NCBI GenBank assembly: GCA_017847725.1
Contig: JAGAXW010000020.1
Location: forward strand, 1-64,000
Direction: 5' to 3'
Source of the DNA: Prevotella sp.
GTDB taxonomy: Bacteria; Bacteroidota; Bacteroidia; Bacteroidales; Bacteroidaceae
Length of the DNA: 64,000 nt
Shown: piece after piece, positions 19,206 to 27,141 of the stretch
Layout of the letters: each line of letters starts with the position of its first letter
Position numbering within the stretch: the first letter of the stretch is position 1
Notes under the pieces: model-generated
Told to the model about the DNA's origin: nothing
The model's database searches: none
The model's input: the letters and a program-made list of their open reading frames with translations, nothing else
Position numbers and translations under genes: made by a program

Positions 19206-20112
19206 TATTGATGACTCTTCTGATGGTTTCTGCAAACATGTCGGCAACACTCAGCTGCTTGACCTTTTTACAATTCATGTTGTAGGGAATGGAGTCGGTG
19301 AAGACGATTTCTTCCAGGGCAGACTCCTGAACGCGTTGGCTGGCAGGACCGCTCATGACGCAGTGGGATGCACAGGCACGCACCGTCTTGGCGCCAGCCT
19401 CCTTCATGATGTCGGCAGCTTTGGTAATAGTACCGGCAGTGTCTACCATGTCGTCGATTATGACGACGTTCTTGTCTTTGACATCACCGATAATCTGCAT
19501 GGTTGCTATCACGTTGGCGCGAGCACGTGTCTTATTGCAGAGCACCAGGGGACAACCCAGGTATTTGGCATAGGTGTTGGCACGCTTTGAACCACCTACG
19601 TCGGGTGAGGCTATCACCAAGTCTTCCAGCTGCAGACTCTTCAGGTAGGGCAGGATGACGCCAGAGGCATACAGATGGTCGACGGGAACATTGAAAAAGC
19701 CCTGAATCTGGTCTGCGTGCAGATCCATCGTGATGACGCGGTCGATACCTGCAGTGCTCAGCAAGTCGGCCACCAGCTTGGCACCGATACTGACGCGTGG
19801 CTTGTCTTTCCTGTCTTGGCGGGCCCATCCGAAATAGGGGATGACGGCGTTTATCGAACGCGCCGATGCACGCTTGGCTGCATCAATCATGAGCAGCAGT
19901 TCCATCAGATTGTCAGAATTGGGGAATGTGCTCTGAACCAGGAAAATGTCGCGCCCTCGGATGCTCTCTTCGTAAGATACGGCAAACTCTCCATCAGAGA
20001 ATTTCGTAATTTGTAACTGTCCAAGCGGACATCCCAGACTTTGGCAGATTTTCTCTGCGAGGTACTTTGTGGCCGTACCAGAAAAGACCATGTATGAGTT
20101 AGGGTTTTCCAT
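19174..20112 (-). CDS. prs: Ribose-phosphate pyrophosphokinase
   Basis: A 312-residue PRPP synthase that makes 5-phosphoribosyl pyrophosphate from ribose-5-phosphate and ATP for nucleotide, His, Trp and NAD synthesis. Motifs: FSDGEFAVSYEESIRGRDIF, PYFGWARQDRKDKPR, TMDLHADQIQGFF, and the PRPP loop VVIIDDMVDTAGTI. Length is normal. It lies in a minus-strand run pheS-thiE-like-prs-tlpA-like, and its last 10 codons overlap the start of the TlpA-like gene, suggesting translational coupling. Confidence 0.96.
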   Translation of the reverse strand: MENPNSYMVFSGTATKYLAEKICQSLGCPLGQLQITKFSDGEFAVSYEESIRGRDIFLVQSTFPNSDNLMELLLMIDAAKRASARSINAVIPYFGWARQDRKDKPRVSIGAKLVADLLSTAGIDRVITMDLHADQIQGFFNVPVDHLYASGVILPYLKSLQLEDLVIASPDVGGSKRANTYAKYLGCPLVLCNKTRARANVIATMQIIGDVKDKNVVIIDDMVDTAGTITKAADIMKEAGAKTVRACASHCVMSGPASQRVQESALEEIVFTDSIPYNMNCKKVKQLSVADMFAETIRRVINNESISDQYIV

Positions 20113-20141
20113 TGTTGTTGATATGTTGTTTATTATCCTAT

Positions 20142-20750
20142 TTATCCTATTGCTTTCCTTAATTTCCCAAAATGGTCTATCAGTGCTTGATAGTCCAGTT
20201 CCTGATGGATGTTAAATCGGTTCCATAGGTCTCTGCAGATGACGACGCCTCCAAACCCCAGGTCCTTGGCTATCTTGATGTTCTCGAGGTTCATGCCGCC
20301 TAATGCATATACGTGGCGGTCTATCAGGCCGCGGCGGGAGGCCTCCTTCAGTTCATCAAGAGTAAAAGTAGCTTTTCGGTCTGGCTCTGTCTGACTGTCG
20401 AAGATATACTTTAGGAAGACATAGTCGGCATTGCGCTTGGCTTCCTTCAGCAGTTCCAGATGGGTACAGGTACGGCTTATGCGCCCCTTGTATCCTTTAG
20501 GTACAGGCGCGACCTCGTCATTCAAGTGAATTCCTTTTAACTTGTATTCTTCCTTCAGGTAGAAATTGTCGTGTACGGTAATCTTATTGTAGTATTCTTC
20601 GTGAAGCAACGTTAGGAGTCGCTCTGAATACATAGGTGAAGAGTCTGGCTTGAACAGGTGTAGGTCGTCCAGTCCCTCATCGAATAGTGATGTAAGAATC
20701 TTGTCTTCTTCCACGAAAAACGTGGGTTGTGTCATTACAACAAGTTTCAT
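20142..20750 (-). CDS. Thiamine phosphate synthase family protein (ThiE/TenI-like)
   Basis: A 202-residue TIM-barrel protein similar to thiamine-phosphate synthase and TenI: KITVHDNFYLKEEYKLKGIHLND, SRTCTHLELLKEAKRNADYVFL, HVYALGGMNLENIKIAKDLGFGGVVI. ThiE joins the pyrimidine and thiazole halves of thiamine, while TenI is an aromatase-like relative. The GxSxH-type and phosphate-binding patterns of ThiE are altered (SRTCTH; GGVV at the phosphate end), so catalysis is uncertain. It lies 6 bp after pheS and 29 bp before prs, away from other thi genes, which also weakens the thiamine assignment. Confidence 0.7.
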   Translation of the reverse strand: MKLVVMTQPTFFVEEDKILTSLFDEGLDDLHLFKPDSSPMYSERLLTLLHEEYYNKITVHDNFYLKEEYKLKGIHLNDEVAPVPKGYKGRISRTCTHLELLKEAKRNADYVFLKYIFDSQTEPDRKATFTLDELKEASRRGLIDRHVYALGGMNLENIKIAKDLGFGGVVICRDLWNRFNIHQELDYQALIDHFGKLRKAIG

Positions 20751-20756
20751 ACTCTT

Positions 20757-21815
20757 TTAGTTGGCTGATTCAAACTCTTTTAGGAAACGTACATCGTTTT
20801 CAGAGAACATGCGCAGGTCGCTTACCTGATATTTCAGATTGGTAATGCGCTCTACGCCCATGCCAAACGCATAGCCGCTATATATCTTAGAGTCAATGCC
20901 GCATTGTTCAAGAACGTTCGGGTCGACCATGCCGCATCCTAAAATCTCCACCCAACCGGTGTGCTTGCAGAATCCGCATCCTTTGCCACCACAGATAAAG
21001 CAGGAAATATCCATTTCTGCACTGGGTTCTGTGAATGGGAAGTAGCTGGGGCGCAGACGGATTTTTGTGTCGGCACCGAACATCTCGCGGGCAAACGACA
21101 GCAGAACCTGCTTCAAGTCGGTGAAGCTCACATTCTTGTCAATGTAGAGGCCCTCCACCTGATGGAAGAAGCAGTGGGCACGGGCTGTGATGGCTTCGTT
21201 GCGATATACTCGTCCAGGGCAGATGACGCGGATGGGCGCAGTCAGCTTTCCGTCTTCAGTGTGCATGTGCTCCATGACCCTTGCCTGAACGCTGGAGGTA
21301 TGGGAACGCAACAGGATGTTTTTCGTCACATCGTTGGGGTGCTGACTGATAAAGAAGGTGTCTTGCATGTCGCGAGCAGGATGGTCGGCTGCGAAGTTCA
21401 TCTTTGTGAAGACATGCAGGTCGTCTTCCACTTCAGGGCCGTCGGCCAGCACAAAGCCCATGCGTGAGAATATGTCGATTATCTCGTTGGTGACAATCGT
21501 CAGAGGATGGCGTGTACCCAGTTGAATGGGGTAGGGAGTCCGTGTAAGGTCAATACCTGTGTTGTCACTCTCTTGAGTCTCGGTTTGTTCTTTCAGTTGG
21601 TTGATACGGTCCTGAGCCATCTGCTTCAGTTCGTTAATCTTGATACCAACCATCTTTTTCTGGTCTGCAGCCACATTTCTGAAATCGTTCATGAGCGCAG
21701 TAATCTCACCCTTTTTGCTCAGGTATTTCAACCTTAGCTGTTCTACTTCTTCAGCATTCTGGGCGCTTAATGTCTCAACTTCTTTGAGTAACTCATTTAT
21801 TTTATCAAGTATCAT
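20757..21815 (-). CDS. pheS: Phenylalanine--tRNA ligase alpha subunit
   Basis: A 352-residue class II synthetase subunit charging tRNA-Phe together with PheT, which is not in the window. The N-terminal coiled coil (LDKINELLKEVETLSAQNAEEVEQLRLKYL is its span) is followed by motif 1 (HPLTIVTNEIIDIFSRMGF), motif 2 (RVYRNEAITARAHCFFHQVEG), and motif 3 (YAFGMGVERITNLKY). A Cys-containing loop (CFICGGKGCGFC) lies between motifs 2 and 3. ATG 21815 is used: the in-frame extension to 21854 overlaps the promoter. The gene heads a minus-strand run of four. Confidence 0.95.
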   Translation of the reverse strand: MILDKINELLKEVETLSAQNAEEVEQLRLKYLSKKGEITALMNDFRNVAADQKKMVGIKINELKQMAQDRINQLKEQTETQESDNTGIDLTRTPYPIQLGTRHPLTIVTNEIIDIFSRMGFVLADGPEVEDDLHVFTKMNFAADHPARDMQDTFFISQHPNDVTKNILLRSHTSSVQARVMEHMHTEDGKLTAPIRVICPGRVYRNEAITARAHCFFHQVEGLYIDKNVSFTDLKQVLLSFAREMFGADTKIRLRPSYFPFTEPSAEMDISCFICGGKGCGFCKHTGWVEILGCGMVDPNVLEQCGIDSKIYSGYAFGMGVERITNLKYQVSDLRMFSENDVRFLKEFESAN

Positions 21816-21843
21816 AATCAGGTAGAATAGATAAATTTTGATG

Positions 21844-21851
21844 CAAAGGTA
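21844..21851 (-). promoter_or_regulatory. Promoter -7 element (TACCTTTG) of pheS
   Basis: Minus-strand TACCTTTG lies 28 bases upstream of the pheS ATG, back to back with the divergent promoter at 21895-21902. Confidence 0.68.
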
Positions 21852-21894
21852 CAAAATTATTGAGAATAATGAATTATGAATTGTGATTTATTTG

Positions 21895-21902
21895 TATCTT
21901 TG
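21895..21902 (+). promoter_or_regulatory. Promoter -7 element (TATCTTTG) of the DUF4348 lipoprotein/murB run
   Basis: TATCTTTG lies 41 bases before ATG 21944 and is divergent from the pheS promoter. Confidence 0.66.
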
Positions 21903-21943
21903 CATCAAAATTTGAGAGAAGACAGTTATAATTCATAGAATTC

Positions 21944-22777
21944 ATGAAGCGATTTTTAGTGGCTTTGCCTTTAGTGGTATTGTTCATGATGTCATGCGAT
22001 GGCAACAAGACGACTCGTAATAACGACGAAGATGTCCTCGACGACTCTGTACAAATGGTTGATTCCGATTCTCTCGCCAAATCTGTTGACGACATTCCGA
22101 TGCCCAAGGCAGCTGATGAGTTGTTTGATGATTTCATCTTCAATTTCTCCGCCAATCAGAAGCTGCAGAAAGAGCGCATCGTTTTCCCCTTGACAGTGAC
22201 AGGCGAAAAGAAGACCAAGCACATTCATAAAAAGGAGTGGAAAATGGAGAACTTCTTTATGCGCCAGGGATATTACACACTGCTGTTCGATAATGAGAAA
22301 CACATGGAAATCGTTAAGGACACAAGTGTCAGCCATGCTGTCGTAGAGAAGATCTATTTCAAGTCGAAGCAGGTCAAACAGTACGTCTTCGATCGTATTC
22401 GTGGCTCATGGATGCTTACGTCCATTCAGACCATCCCCTTTGACAAGGCCTTGAATTCGACCTTCCTTCCTTTTTATTATCAGTTTGCTACCGACAAGGA
22501 CTTCCAGCAGCACCATCTTAGTGAGACCGTTAGTTTCGTCGGACCGGATCCTGATGATGATTTCAGTCAGATGGAGGGCATTATTACGCCTGACACATGG
22601 GAGGCATTTGCCCCCCAGCTGCCCTCAAAGATGATTTACAATGTCATCTATGGCAACCCCAAGTTTGAGGGCGACCATAAGGTGTTTGTCCTGAGAGGCA
22701 TCGCTAACGGTTTGGAGCTTCAGATGACCTTTAAGCGGAAAGGCGGCGTGTGGAAACTTACAAAGCTTACAACATAG
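21944..22777 (+). CDS. DUF4348 lipoprotein
   Basis: A 277-residue lipoprotein: hydrophobic start, lipobox FMMSC, then an acidic linker rich in Asp (NNDEDVLDDSVQMVDSDS). The mature domain (DELFDDFIFNFSANQKLQKERIVFPL, YFKSKQVKQYVFDRIRGSWML, KRKGGVWKLTKL) matches the Bacteroidota-specific DUF4348 family, whose function is unknown. The stop is directly followed by the murB ATG with no gap, so the two are probably co-translated. Context suggests an envelope role, nothing more precise. Confidence 0.78.
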   Translation: MKRFLVALPLVVLFMMSCDGNKTTRNNDEDVLDDSVQMVDSDSLAKSVDDIPMPKAADELFDDFIFNFSANQKLQKERIVFPLTVTGEKKTKHIHKKEWKMENFFMRQGYYTLLFDNEKHMEIVKDTSVSHAVVEKIYFKSKQVKQYVFDRIRGSWMLTSIQTIPFDKALNSTFLPFYYQFATDKDFQQHHLSETVSFVGPDPDDDFSQMEGIITPDTWEAFAPQLPSKMIYNVIYGNPKFEGDHKVFVLRGIANGLELQMTFKRKGGVWKLTKLTT

Positions 22778-23779
22778 ATGAAAGATATTCAGGACTATAG
22801 CTTGATAAGGCACAACACATTCGGCATTGACGCCAAGTGTCGTCGTTTCTTGGAATACGAAAATACCCAAGAGGCCGCGTGTGTGGCAAAGATGCTTCGT
22901 GAGTCGGATACTCCCTATATAATAATAGGTGGTGGCAGTAATCTGCTCTTGACTCAAGATTTTGAGGGCATTGTCGTCCACTCGGCCGTCAAGGGGTTTT
23001 CCGTCGACGGGTGTCGTGCCCGTTGCGGCAGTGGCATGGCGTGGGACCATGTCGTGGAACAGAGCCTGAATGTCAGTCTCTATGGTGCCGAGAATCTTTC
23101 TCTTATCCCTGGTGATGTAGGGGCAAGCGCAGTGCAGAATATCGGCGCATACGGAGTCGAGGCCAAGGACCTTATCGAGAGTGTTACTGCCGTTGAAATC
23201 ACTACCGGGCGCGAGTTGACCATTGGGCGTGACGAATGTCGGTATGGCTATCGTGACAGTCGCTTTAAGCACGAATGGAAGAATCGCTTCTTGATAACGA
23301 ATGTCACCTATCGTTTCTCCCGCGAATTTATCCCTCATCTCGACTATGGAAACATCCGCTCAGAGCTTGAGCGCCGTGGACTTGTGAATCCTACGGCTAT
23401 GCAGCTTCGTCAGGTGATCATAGACATACGGCGTGCAAAATTGCCGGATCCGGAGGTGGTCGGCAATGCCGGTAGCTTCTTTATGAATCCTGTCGTCAAT
23501 AAGGCTAAGTTCGACGAATTGATGGAGAAGTACCCTCAGATGCCCTATTATACAATAGACGAGAACCATGTGAAGATTCCAGCCGGATGGATGATAGACC
23601 AGTGTGGATGGAAGGGAAAGTCGTTAGGCCGTGCCGGCGTTCATGACAAGCAGGCGCTGGTCCTGGTCAATCGCGGTGGCGCAGAAGGCCGTGACATCGT
23701 ATCCCTCTACCAAGCCATACAGTCTGATGTAAAGGAGAAGTTCGGTATAGAGATATTTCCAGAAGTAAATGTAATATGA
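22778..23779 (+). CDS. murB: UDP-N-acetylenolpyruvoylglucosamine reductase
   Basis: A 333-residue FAD enzyme that reduces UDP-GlcNAc-enolpyruvate to UDP-MurNAc in peptidoglycan synthesis. FAD-binding motifs PYIIIGGGSNLLL and PGDVGASAVQNIGAYGVE, the YRDSRFK region, the catalytic Ser in VVGNAGSFFMNP, and the C-terminal catalytic Glu in IFPEVNVI are present. The extra Tyr-containing region marks the type I (E. coli-like) form. The ATG follows the previous stop directly, and the 3' end overlaps the MBL-fold gene by 4 bp. Confidence 0.95.
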   Translation: MKDIQDYSLIRHNTFGIDAKCRRFLEYENTQEAACVAKMLRESDTPYIIIGGGSNLLLTQDFEGIVVHSAVKGFSVDGCRARCGSGMAWDHVVEQSLNVSLYGAENLSLIPGDVGASAVQNIGAYGVEAKDLIESVTAVEITTGRELTIGRDECRYGYRDSRFKHEWKNRFLITNVTYRFSREFIPHLDYGNIRSELERRGLVNPTAMQLRQVIIDIRRAKLPDPEVVGNAGSFFMNPVVNKAKFDELMEKYPQMPYYTIDENHVKIPAGWMIDQCGWKGKSLGRAGVHDKQALVLVNRGGAEGRDIVSLYQAIQSDVKEKFGIEIFPEVNVI

Positions 23780-24540
23780 AACTGACTTTCTTAGGGACAG
23801 GAACCAGTTGTGGAGTACCCACCATCGGTTGTCAGTGTTATACATGCACCAGTCCGGACATTCACGACAAGCGGCTGCGTTGCTCGGCGCTCATAGAAAC
23901 GGGGCAGACGCGCATCCTGATAGACTGCGGTCCGGACTTCCGCCAGCAGATTATGCCCCAGCCGTTCCGGCGGATTGACGGTATCCTCGTCACCCATGCC
24001 CACTACGACCATGTGGGTGGTATGGACGACATCCGTCCTTTCTGTCAGTTTGGCGAGGTGAACGTCTACGCCGACCCTCTTGCGTGTCATGGCATGTTGG
24101 AGATGTTACCCTATTGTTTTGCAGAACATCGCTATCCGGGAGTTCCTGCCATTAGGTTACATGAGATCCATAAGCACGAGCCGTTTCGTATAGGCGACCT
24201 GGACATCATGCCGTTTGAGGTGATGCACCACGACCTGCCAATCATGGGTTACCGGATAGGGCGCTTAGCCTATATAACAGACATGAAAACCATTGCAGAG
24301 ACAGAGATTCCTTATATTGAAGGCTGCGACACTTTGATAGTCAATGCGCTGCGCCTGTCGCCCCACCACTCGCACCAGACGCTCGACGAGGCTGTCAGAT
24401 TTGCCGGCCGTATTGCTGCCCGGCAGACGTGGCTGATTCATAGCAGTCACGACATTGGCCGCCATGCCGAGGTGAATTCTGGGTTGCCTGGGAATATTCA
24501 GTTGGCTTACGACGGGCAGGTCATAGAGGTGAAAGCATAA
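23776..24540 (+). CDS. MBL-fold metal-dependent hydrolase (PhnP-like)
   Basis: A 254-residue metallo-beta-lactamase-fold protein. Visible features are LGTGTSCGVPTIGCQCYTC with clustered Cys of the PhnP-like subgroup, DCGPDFRQQ, the metal motif THAHYDHVGGMDD, later HHDLPIMGYR, and SSHDIGRHAEV near the end. PhnP-type enzymes are cyclic phosphodiesterases; the exact substrate here is unknown. It overlaps murB by 4 bp (ATGA), so it is translated from the same message. A hairpin terminator follows directly. Confidence 0.83.
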   Translation: MKLTFLGTGTSCGVPTIGCQCYTCTSPDIHDKRLRCSALIETGQTRILIDCGPDFRQQIMPQPFRRIDGILVTHAHYDHVGGMDDIRPFCQFGEVNVYADPLACHGMLEMLPYCFAEHRYPGVPAIRLHEIHKHEPFRIGDLDIMPFEVMHHDLPIMGYRIGRLAYITDMKTIAETEIPYIEGCDTLIVNALRLSPHHSHQTLDEAVRFAGRIAARQTWLIHSSHDIGRHAEVNSGLPGNIQLAYDGQVIEVKA

Positions 24541-24542
24541 GA

Positions 24543-24572
24543 AAAAGGAACTGATGTCGTTCAGTTCCTTTT
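24543..24572. terminator. Bidirectional terminator
   Basis: AAAAGGAACTGA (24543-24554) pairs perfectly with TCAGTTCCTTTT (24561-24572) around a 6-base loop. The right arm overlaps the stop codon of the convergent 84-residue gene by 2 bases. Confidence 0.85.
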
Positions 24573-24825
24573 ACTTTTTCTTGTGTCTGCCGAAGATGGA
24601 GCCATAGCTTTTCAAGAGTTTCCTGACCATCAGGAATGCATCAATCGCTGTGATGCTGTTGCCGATAAGGTTGGCAATCTGTTCTCCTTTGGTGTCGGCT
24701 TTCTGAGCCATAAACACTTCATGCCACAGAGAATTGATTTTGTTGCTCTTCTGCGTGATTTCAGCCTTCACCTCTTCCTTGTGAAGCCGAATATCCTCAA
24801 TGCTATGATATTGGACTGCTTTCAT
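24571..24825 (-). CDS. Small protein of the YtxH/holin-like triad
   Basis: An 84-residue, largely helical protein with an amphipathic, coiled-coil-like first half (EDIRLHKEEVKAEITQKSNKI) and a moderately hydrophobic segment (IGNSITAIDAFLMVRKLL). It ends in a basic tail (GRHKKK). No signal peptide is visible. It is the third gene of a tight minus-strand set YtxH-holin-like-this, 3 bp from its neighbour, which makes it a probable partner of the membrane protein. Function is unknown. Confidence 0.72.
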   Translation of the reverse strand: MKAVQYHSIEDIRLHKEEVKAEITQKSNKINSLWHEVFMAQKADTKGEQIANLIGNSITAIDAFLMVRKLLKSYGSIFGRHKKK

Positions 24826-24828
24826 AAT

Positions 24829-25182
24829 CTAACCGTGTAAGATTTTTACAAGGAAGCCGACGAGTGGTCGCTCTATCCATCTCTTCCTGTTGATGACAAC
24901 GAGTAGCAGCAGCAAAAGAAAGAAGGCGGCGACAATAAGAAATGCCTTGGCCATGCCCATTGTCGGGGCTATCACATATACGAAAGCGAAAGAACAGTAG
25001 AATAATATTGCTACACCCAAGAGGATGATGACCAGCAGCAGGGTAGAGGCAGTAACAAGGTGTACTACCTTCTCAATGGCGCTGAGCCTCAGGTGTTCTT
25101 TCTGAAGTCCGACATAGTCCTTTAGCGCCTCTATGAGTTGAGCAATAGACTCTACGTTCTTGTCGCTTGATAACATAGGCAT
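24829..25182 (-). CDS. Holin-like membrane protein (phage_holin_3_6 family)
   Basis: A 117-residue protein. The N-terminal 40 residues are soluble and helical (ESIAQLIEALKDYVGLQKEHLRL); two strong membrane helices follow (LVTASTLLLVIILLGVAILF and KAFLIVAAFFLLLLLLVVI) with a basic turn (NRKRW). This matches the Bacteroidota 'phage holin family' DUF (PF07332). Despite the name it is a chromosomal envelope protein usually found with YtxH-domain proteins, as here. There are no phage genes nearby. The start lies directly after the YtxH stop. Confidence 0.78.
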   Translation of the reverse strand: MPMLSSDKNVESIAQLIEALKDYVGLQKEHLRLSAIEKVVHLVTASTLLLVIILLGVAILFYCSFAFVYVIAPTMGMAKAFLIVAAFFLLLLLLVVINRKRWIERPLVGFLVKILHG

Positions 25183-25398
25183 TTACTGTGCTTCGGGGGC
25201 TGCTTCGGCAATGTCGTCGACCAGGTCGTTCACGTCCTTGCGGCTCAGTTTGATGTTATGCTTCTTCATAAAGTCGTCCACGGCGTCCGTGATTTTAACA
25301 CGGGTGTCCTCTCCTTTTTCAGGAGCCAGCAGGAGTCCAATGACAGCTCCGGCGAGAGCACCGCCGAAGAATGCACCTAAGTAACCTAAACTTTTCAT
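25183..25398 (-). CDS. YtxH domain-containing protein
   Basis: A 71-residue protein with one Gly/Ala-rich N-terminal membrane helix (YLGAFFGGALAGAVIGLLLAPEKG), the hallmark of YtxH proteins, followed by a charged helical tail (DAVDDFMKKHNIKLSRKDVNDLVDDIAE). YtxH proteins are linked to general or envelope stress in other bacteria. It is the first gene of a three-gene minus-strand set with a holin-like protein and an 84-residue protein. Confidence 0.8.
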   Translation of the reverse strand: MKSLGYLGAFFGGALAGAVIGLLLAPEKGEDTRVKITDAVDDFMKKHNIKLSRKDVNDLVDDIAEAAPEAQ

Positions 25399-25542
25399 AC
25401 GTTTTATATTTATTGGTTTAACATGTTGTATTTCCTACGCAAATGTACAAAAAATAATTTAAAGAACAGTTTTCTAAGCCTGTTTTTTTGTTAAAAGCCT
25501 TACTTTTTTCCCATTTAACAAACTTTATGTGGGTTTTGTGAC

Positions 25543-25550
25543 TACTTTTG
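25543..25550 (+). promoter_or_regulatory. Promoter -7 element (TACTTTTG) of the SPOR lipoprotein operon
   Basis: TACTTTTG fits TAnnTTTG and lies 71 bases before ATG 25622, leaving an A/T-rich leader. The rest of the 223-bp gap from 25399 holds only A/T-rich sequence and the likely start region of the divergent YtxH set. Confidence 0.5.
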
Positions 25551-25621
25551 CCTAATATTTTGTAATTTCGCACTGAAAAACAAAATCGCAAAAATTTTAA
25601 TTAGTAATATTCGAAAAAATT

Positions 25622-26125
25622 ATGAGAAAGTACACAGTTATTTGCACAGTTCTTGGGGCTGCTATGATTTTCACTGGATGTAAGTCGAGCGAGAGTGCAT
25701 ACAAACAGGCCTACCTGAAAGCAAAGCAGCAGGAAGAGATGCAGCAACAGCAGGCTACAGCGCCTCAGGCAATCGACAACAACGTAGTTGTACCGATGGT
25801 GGAGAAACCCGTTACCCAGACTCAGGTGGTTGACAATGCAGACAATGTTGCTGTAAGACAGGAGACCGTATCTGTTATCAACGGCTCTGGATTGAAGAAT
25901 TTCAGTGTTGTTGTCGGCTCTTTCTCTCTGAGAGCTAATGCCGATGGCCTGCAGCAGACCCTGAAGAACGAGGGCTACGATGCACAGGTGGTTGTCAACA
26001 ATAATGTCAGCCCTGCCATGTATCGTGTCGTTGCCACCACCTTTGATGCTAAGGCTGATGCAGCGGCCAGCCGCAACTCTCTGCAGACAAAGTTCCCTGG
26101 TGCTTGGCTGCTTTACGCTAAATAA
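25622..26125 (+). CDS. SPOR-domain lipoprotein
   Basis: A 167-residue lipoprotein (lipobox FTGC at residues 18-21) with a Gln-rich linker (KQQEEMQQQQATAPQ) and a C-terminal SPOR domain (about residues 93-167: NFSVVVGSFSLRANADGLQQ, MYRVVATTFDAKADAAAS, AWLLYAK). SPOR domains bind denuded glycan strands at division septa, so the protein probably localises to the septum or side wall. It lies 11 bp upstream of ruvX, in an operon with def and a TPR gene. Confidence 0.85.
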   Translation: MRKYTVICTVLGAAMIFTGCKSSESAYKQAYLKAKQQEEMQQQQATAPQAIDNNVVVPMVEKPVTQTQVVDNADNVAVRQETVSVINGSGLKNFSVVVGSFSLRANADGLQQTLKNEGYDAQVVVNNNVSPAMYRVVATTFDAKADAAASRNSLQTKFPGAWLLYAK

Positions 26126-26136
26126 GCTAAGCGACA

Positions 26137-26553
26137 GTGGCACGTATACTGTCAATAGACTACGGAAAGAAACGAACAGGAATAGCAGTTACCGACCCGC
26201 TGCAAATGATTGCCGGCGGGTTGGCAACTGTTTCTACCTCTGGGCTGTTCGAGTTCTTGCAGGACTATGTGGCGCGTGAGCCGGTAGAGCGCATTGTCGT
26301 CGGCGAGCCGCGCCAGCCCAACGGGGAGCCCAGTGAGAATATGCAGCGCGTGCAGCAGTTTGTCAATCGCTGGCGCAACGCGATGCCGCATATTCCAGTA
26401 GATTTTTATGATGAGCGTTTCACGTCAGTGTTGGCCCATCAGGCCATGCTTGATGCAGGTCTTCGTAAGAAAGCCCGTCAAGACAAGGCACTCGTCGACG
26501 AGATTAGCGCAACCATCATCCTGCAGGACTACATGCGAGCAAAGCATCTTTAA
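26137..26553 (+). CDS. ruvX: Pre-16S rRNA nuclease / Holliday-junction-resolvase-like YqgF
   Basis: A 138-residue RNase H-fold nuclease. It begins ILSIDYGKKRTGIAVTDP (first catalytic Asp) and contains IVVGEPRQPNGEPSE (Glu), FYDERFTSVLAHQ and DKALVDEISATIILQDY (last Asp). The family trims the 5' end of 16S rRNA and was first named as a putative Holliday junction resolvase. Start is GTG 26137, 11 bp after the SPOR gene; no ATG is available. Length is typical. Confidence 0.93.
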   Translation: MARILSIDYGKKRTGIAVTDPLQMIAGGLATVSTSGLFEFLQDYVAREPVERIVVGEPRQPNGEPSENMQRVQQFVNRWRNAMPHIPVDFYDERFTSVLAHQAMLDAGLRKKARQDKALVDEISATIILQDYMRAKHL

Positions 26554-26574
26554 AATACTTTTAAAATTTCGACT

Positions 26575-27135
26575 ATGGTATTACCTATTTATATATATGG
26601 ACAACCTGTACTCCGCAAGGTTGCTGAAGACATTCCCCAGGACTATGAGGGTCTTGACACTTTAATCCGTGACATGTGGGACACGTTGGCAGAGAGTGAG
26701 GGTATTGGTCTGGCAGCACCCCAGATTGGCAAGTCTATTCGTGTCGTGGTCATCGACCTGGATGTGATTAGCGACGACCTGCCCGAGTACAAGGATTTCC
26801 GCCATGTATATATCAATCCCCACATCATCGAGTATGATGACAGCGAAGAGTCTTCCTCTGAGGAGGGATGCCTGTCTCTGCCTGCCATCCACGAGAAGGT
26901 GGTGCGCCCCACGCGCATACACGTCCAGTGGGTCGACGAGCAGTTCGAGGCACACGACGAGTGGATAGAGGGCTATCTGGCACGTGTCATGCAGCACGAG
27001 TTTGACCATCTGGATGGCAAGATGTTTGTCGACCGCGTCTCTCCGCTTCGTAAGCAGCTGATAAAGAACAAGCTGAAAGCTCTTATTCAAGGACGTTTCC
27101 GCTGCGGATACAAGACTAAATCCATCCGTAAATAG
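26575..27135 (+). CDS. def: Peptide deformylase
   Basis: A 186-residue metalloenzyme that removes the formyl group from nascent proteins. All three motifs are intact: GIGLAAPQIG, EGCLSLP (metal Cys) and QHEFDHLDG (two metal His and catalytic Glu). An insert rich in Ser/Glu/Asp (YDDSEESSSEEG) precedes motif 2, as in type I Bacteroidota enzymes. It follows ruvX by 21 bp and precedes the TPR gene by 6 bp. Confidence 0.97.
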   Translation: MVLPIYIYGQPVLRKVAEDIPQDYEGLDTLIRDMWDTLAESEGIGLAAPQIGKSIRVVVIDLDVISDDLPEYKDFRHVYINPHIIEYDDSEESSSEEGCLSLPAIHEKVVRPTRIHVQWVDEQFEAHDEWIEGYLARVMQHEFDHLDGKMFVDRVSPLRKQLIKNKLKALIQGRFRCGYKTKSIRK

Positions 27136-27141
27136 ACGGTT

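Noticed and set aside
24829-25182. Prophage (because of the holin-like protein)
   Set aside because: No phage structural, lysis or integrase genes are nearby; the family is chromosomal in Bacteroidota.
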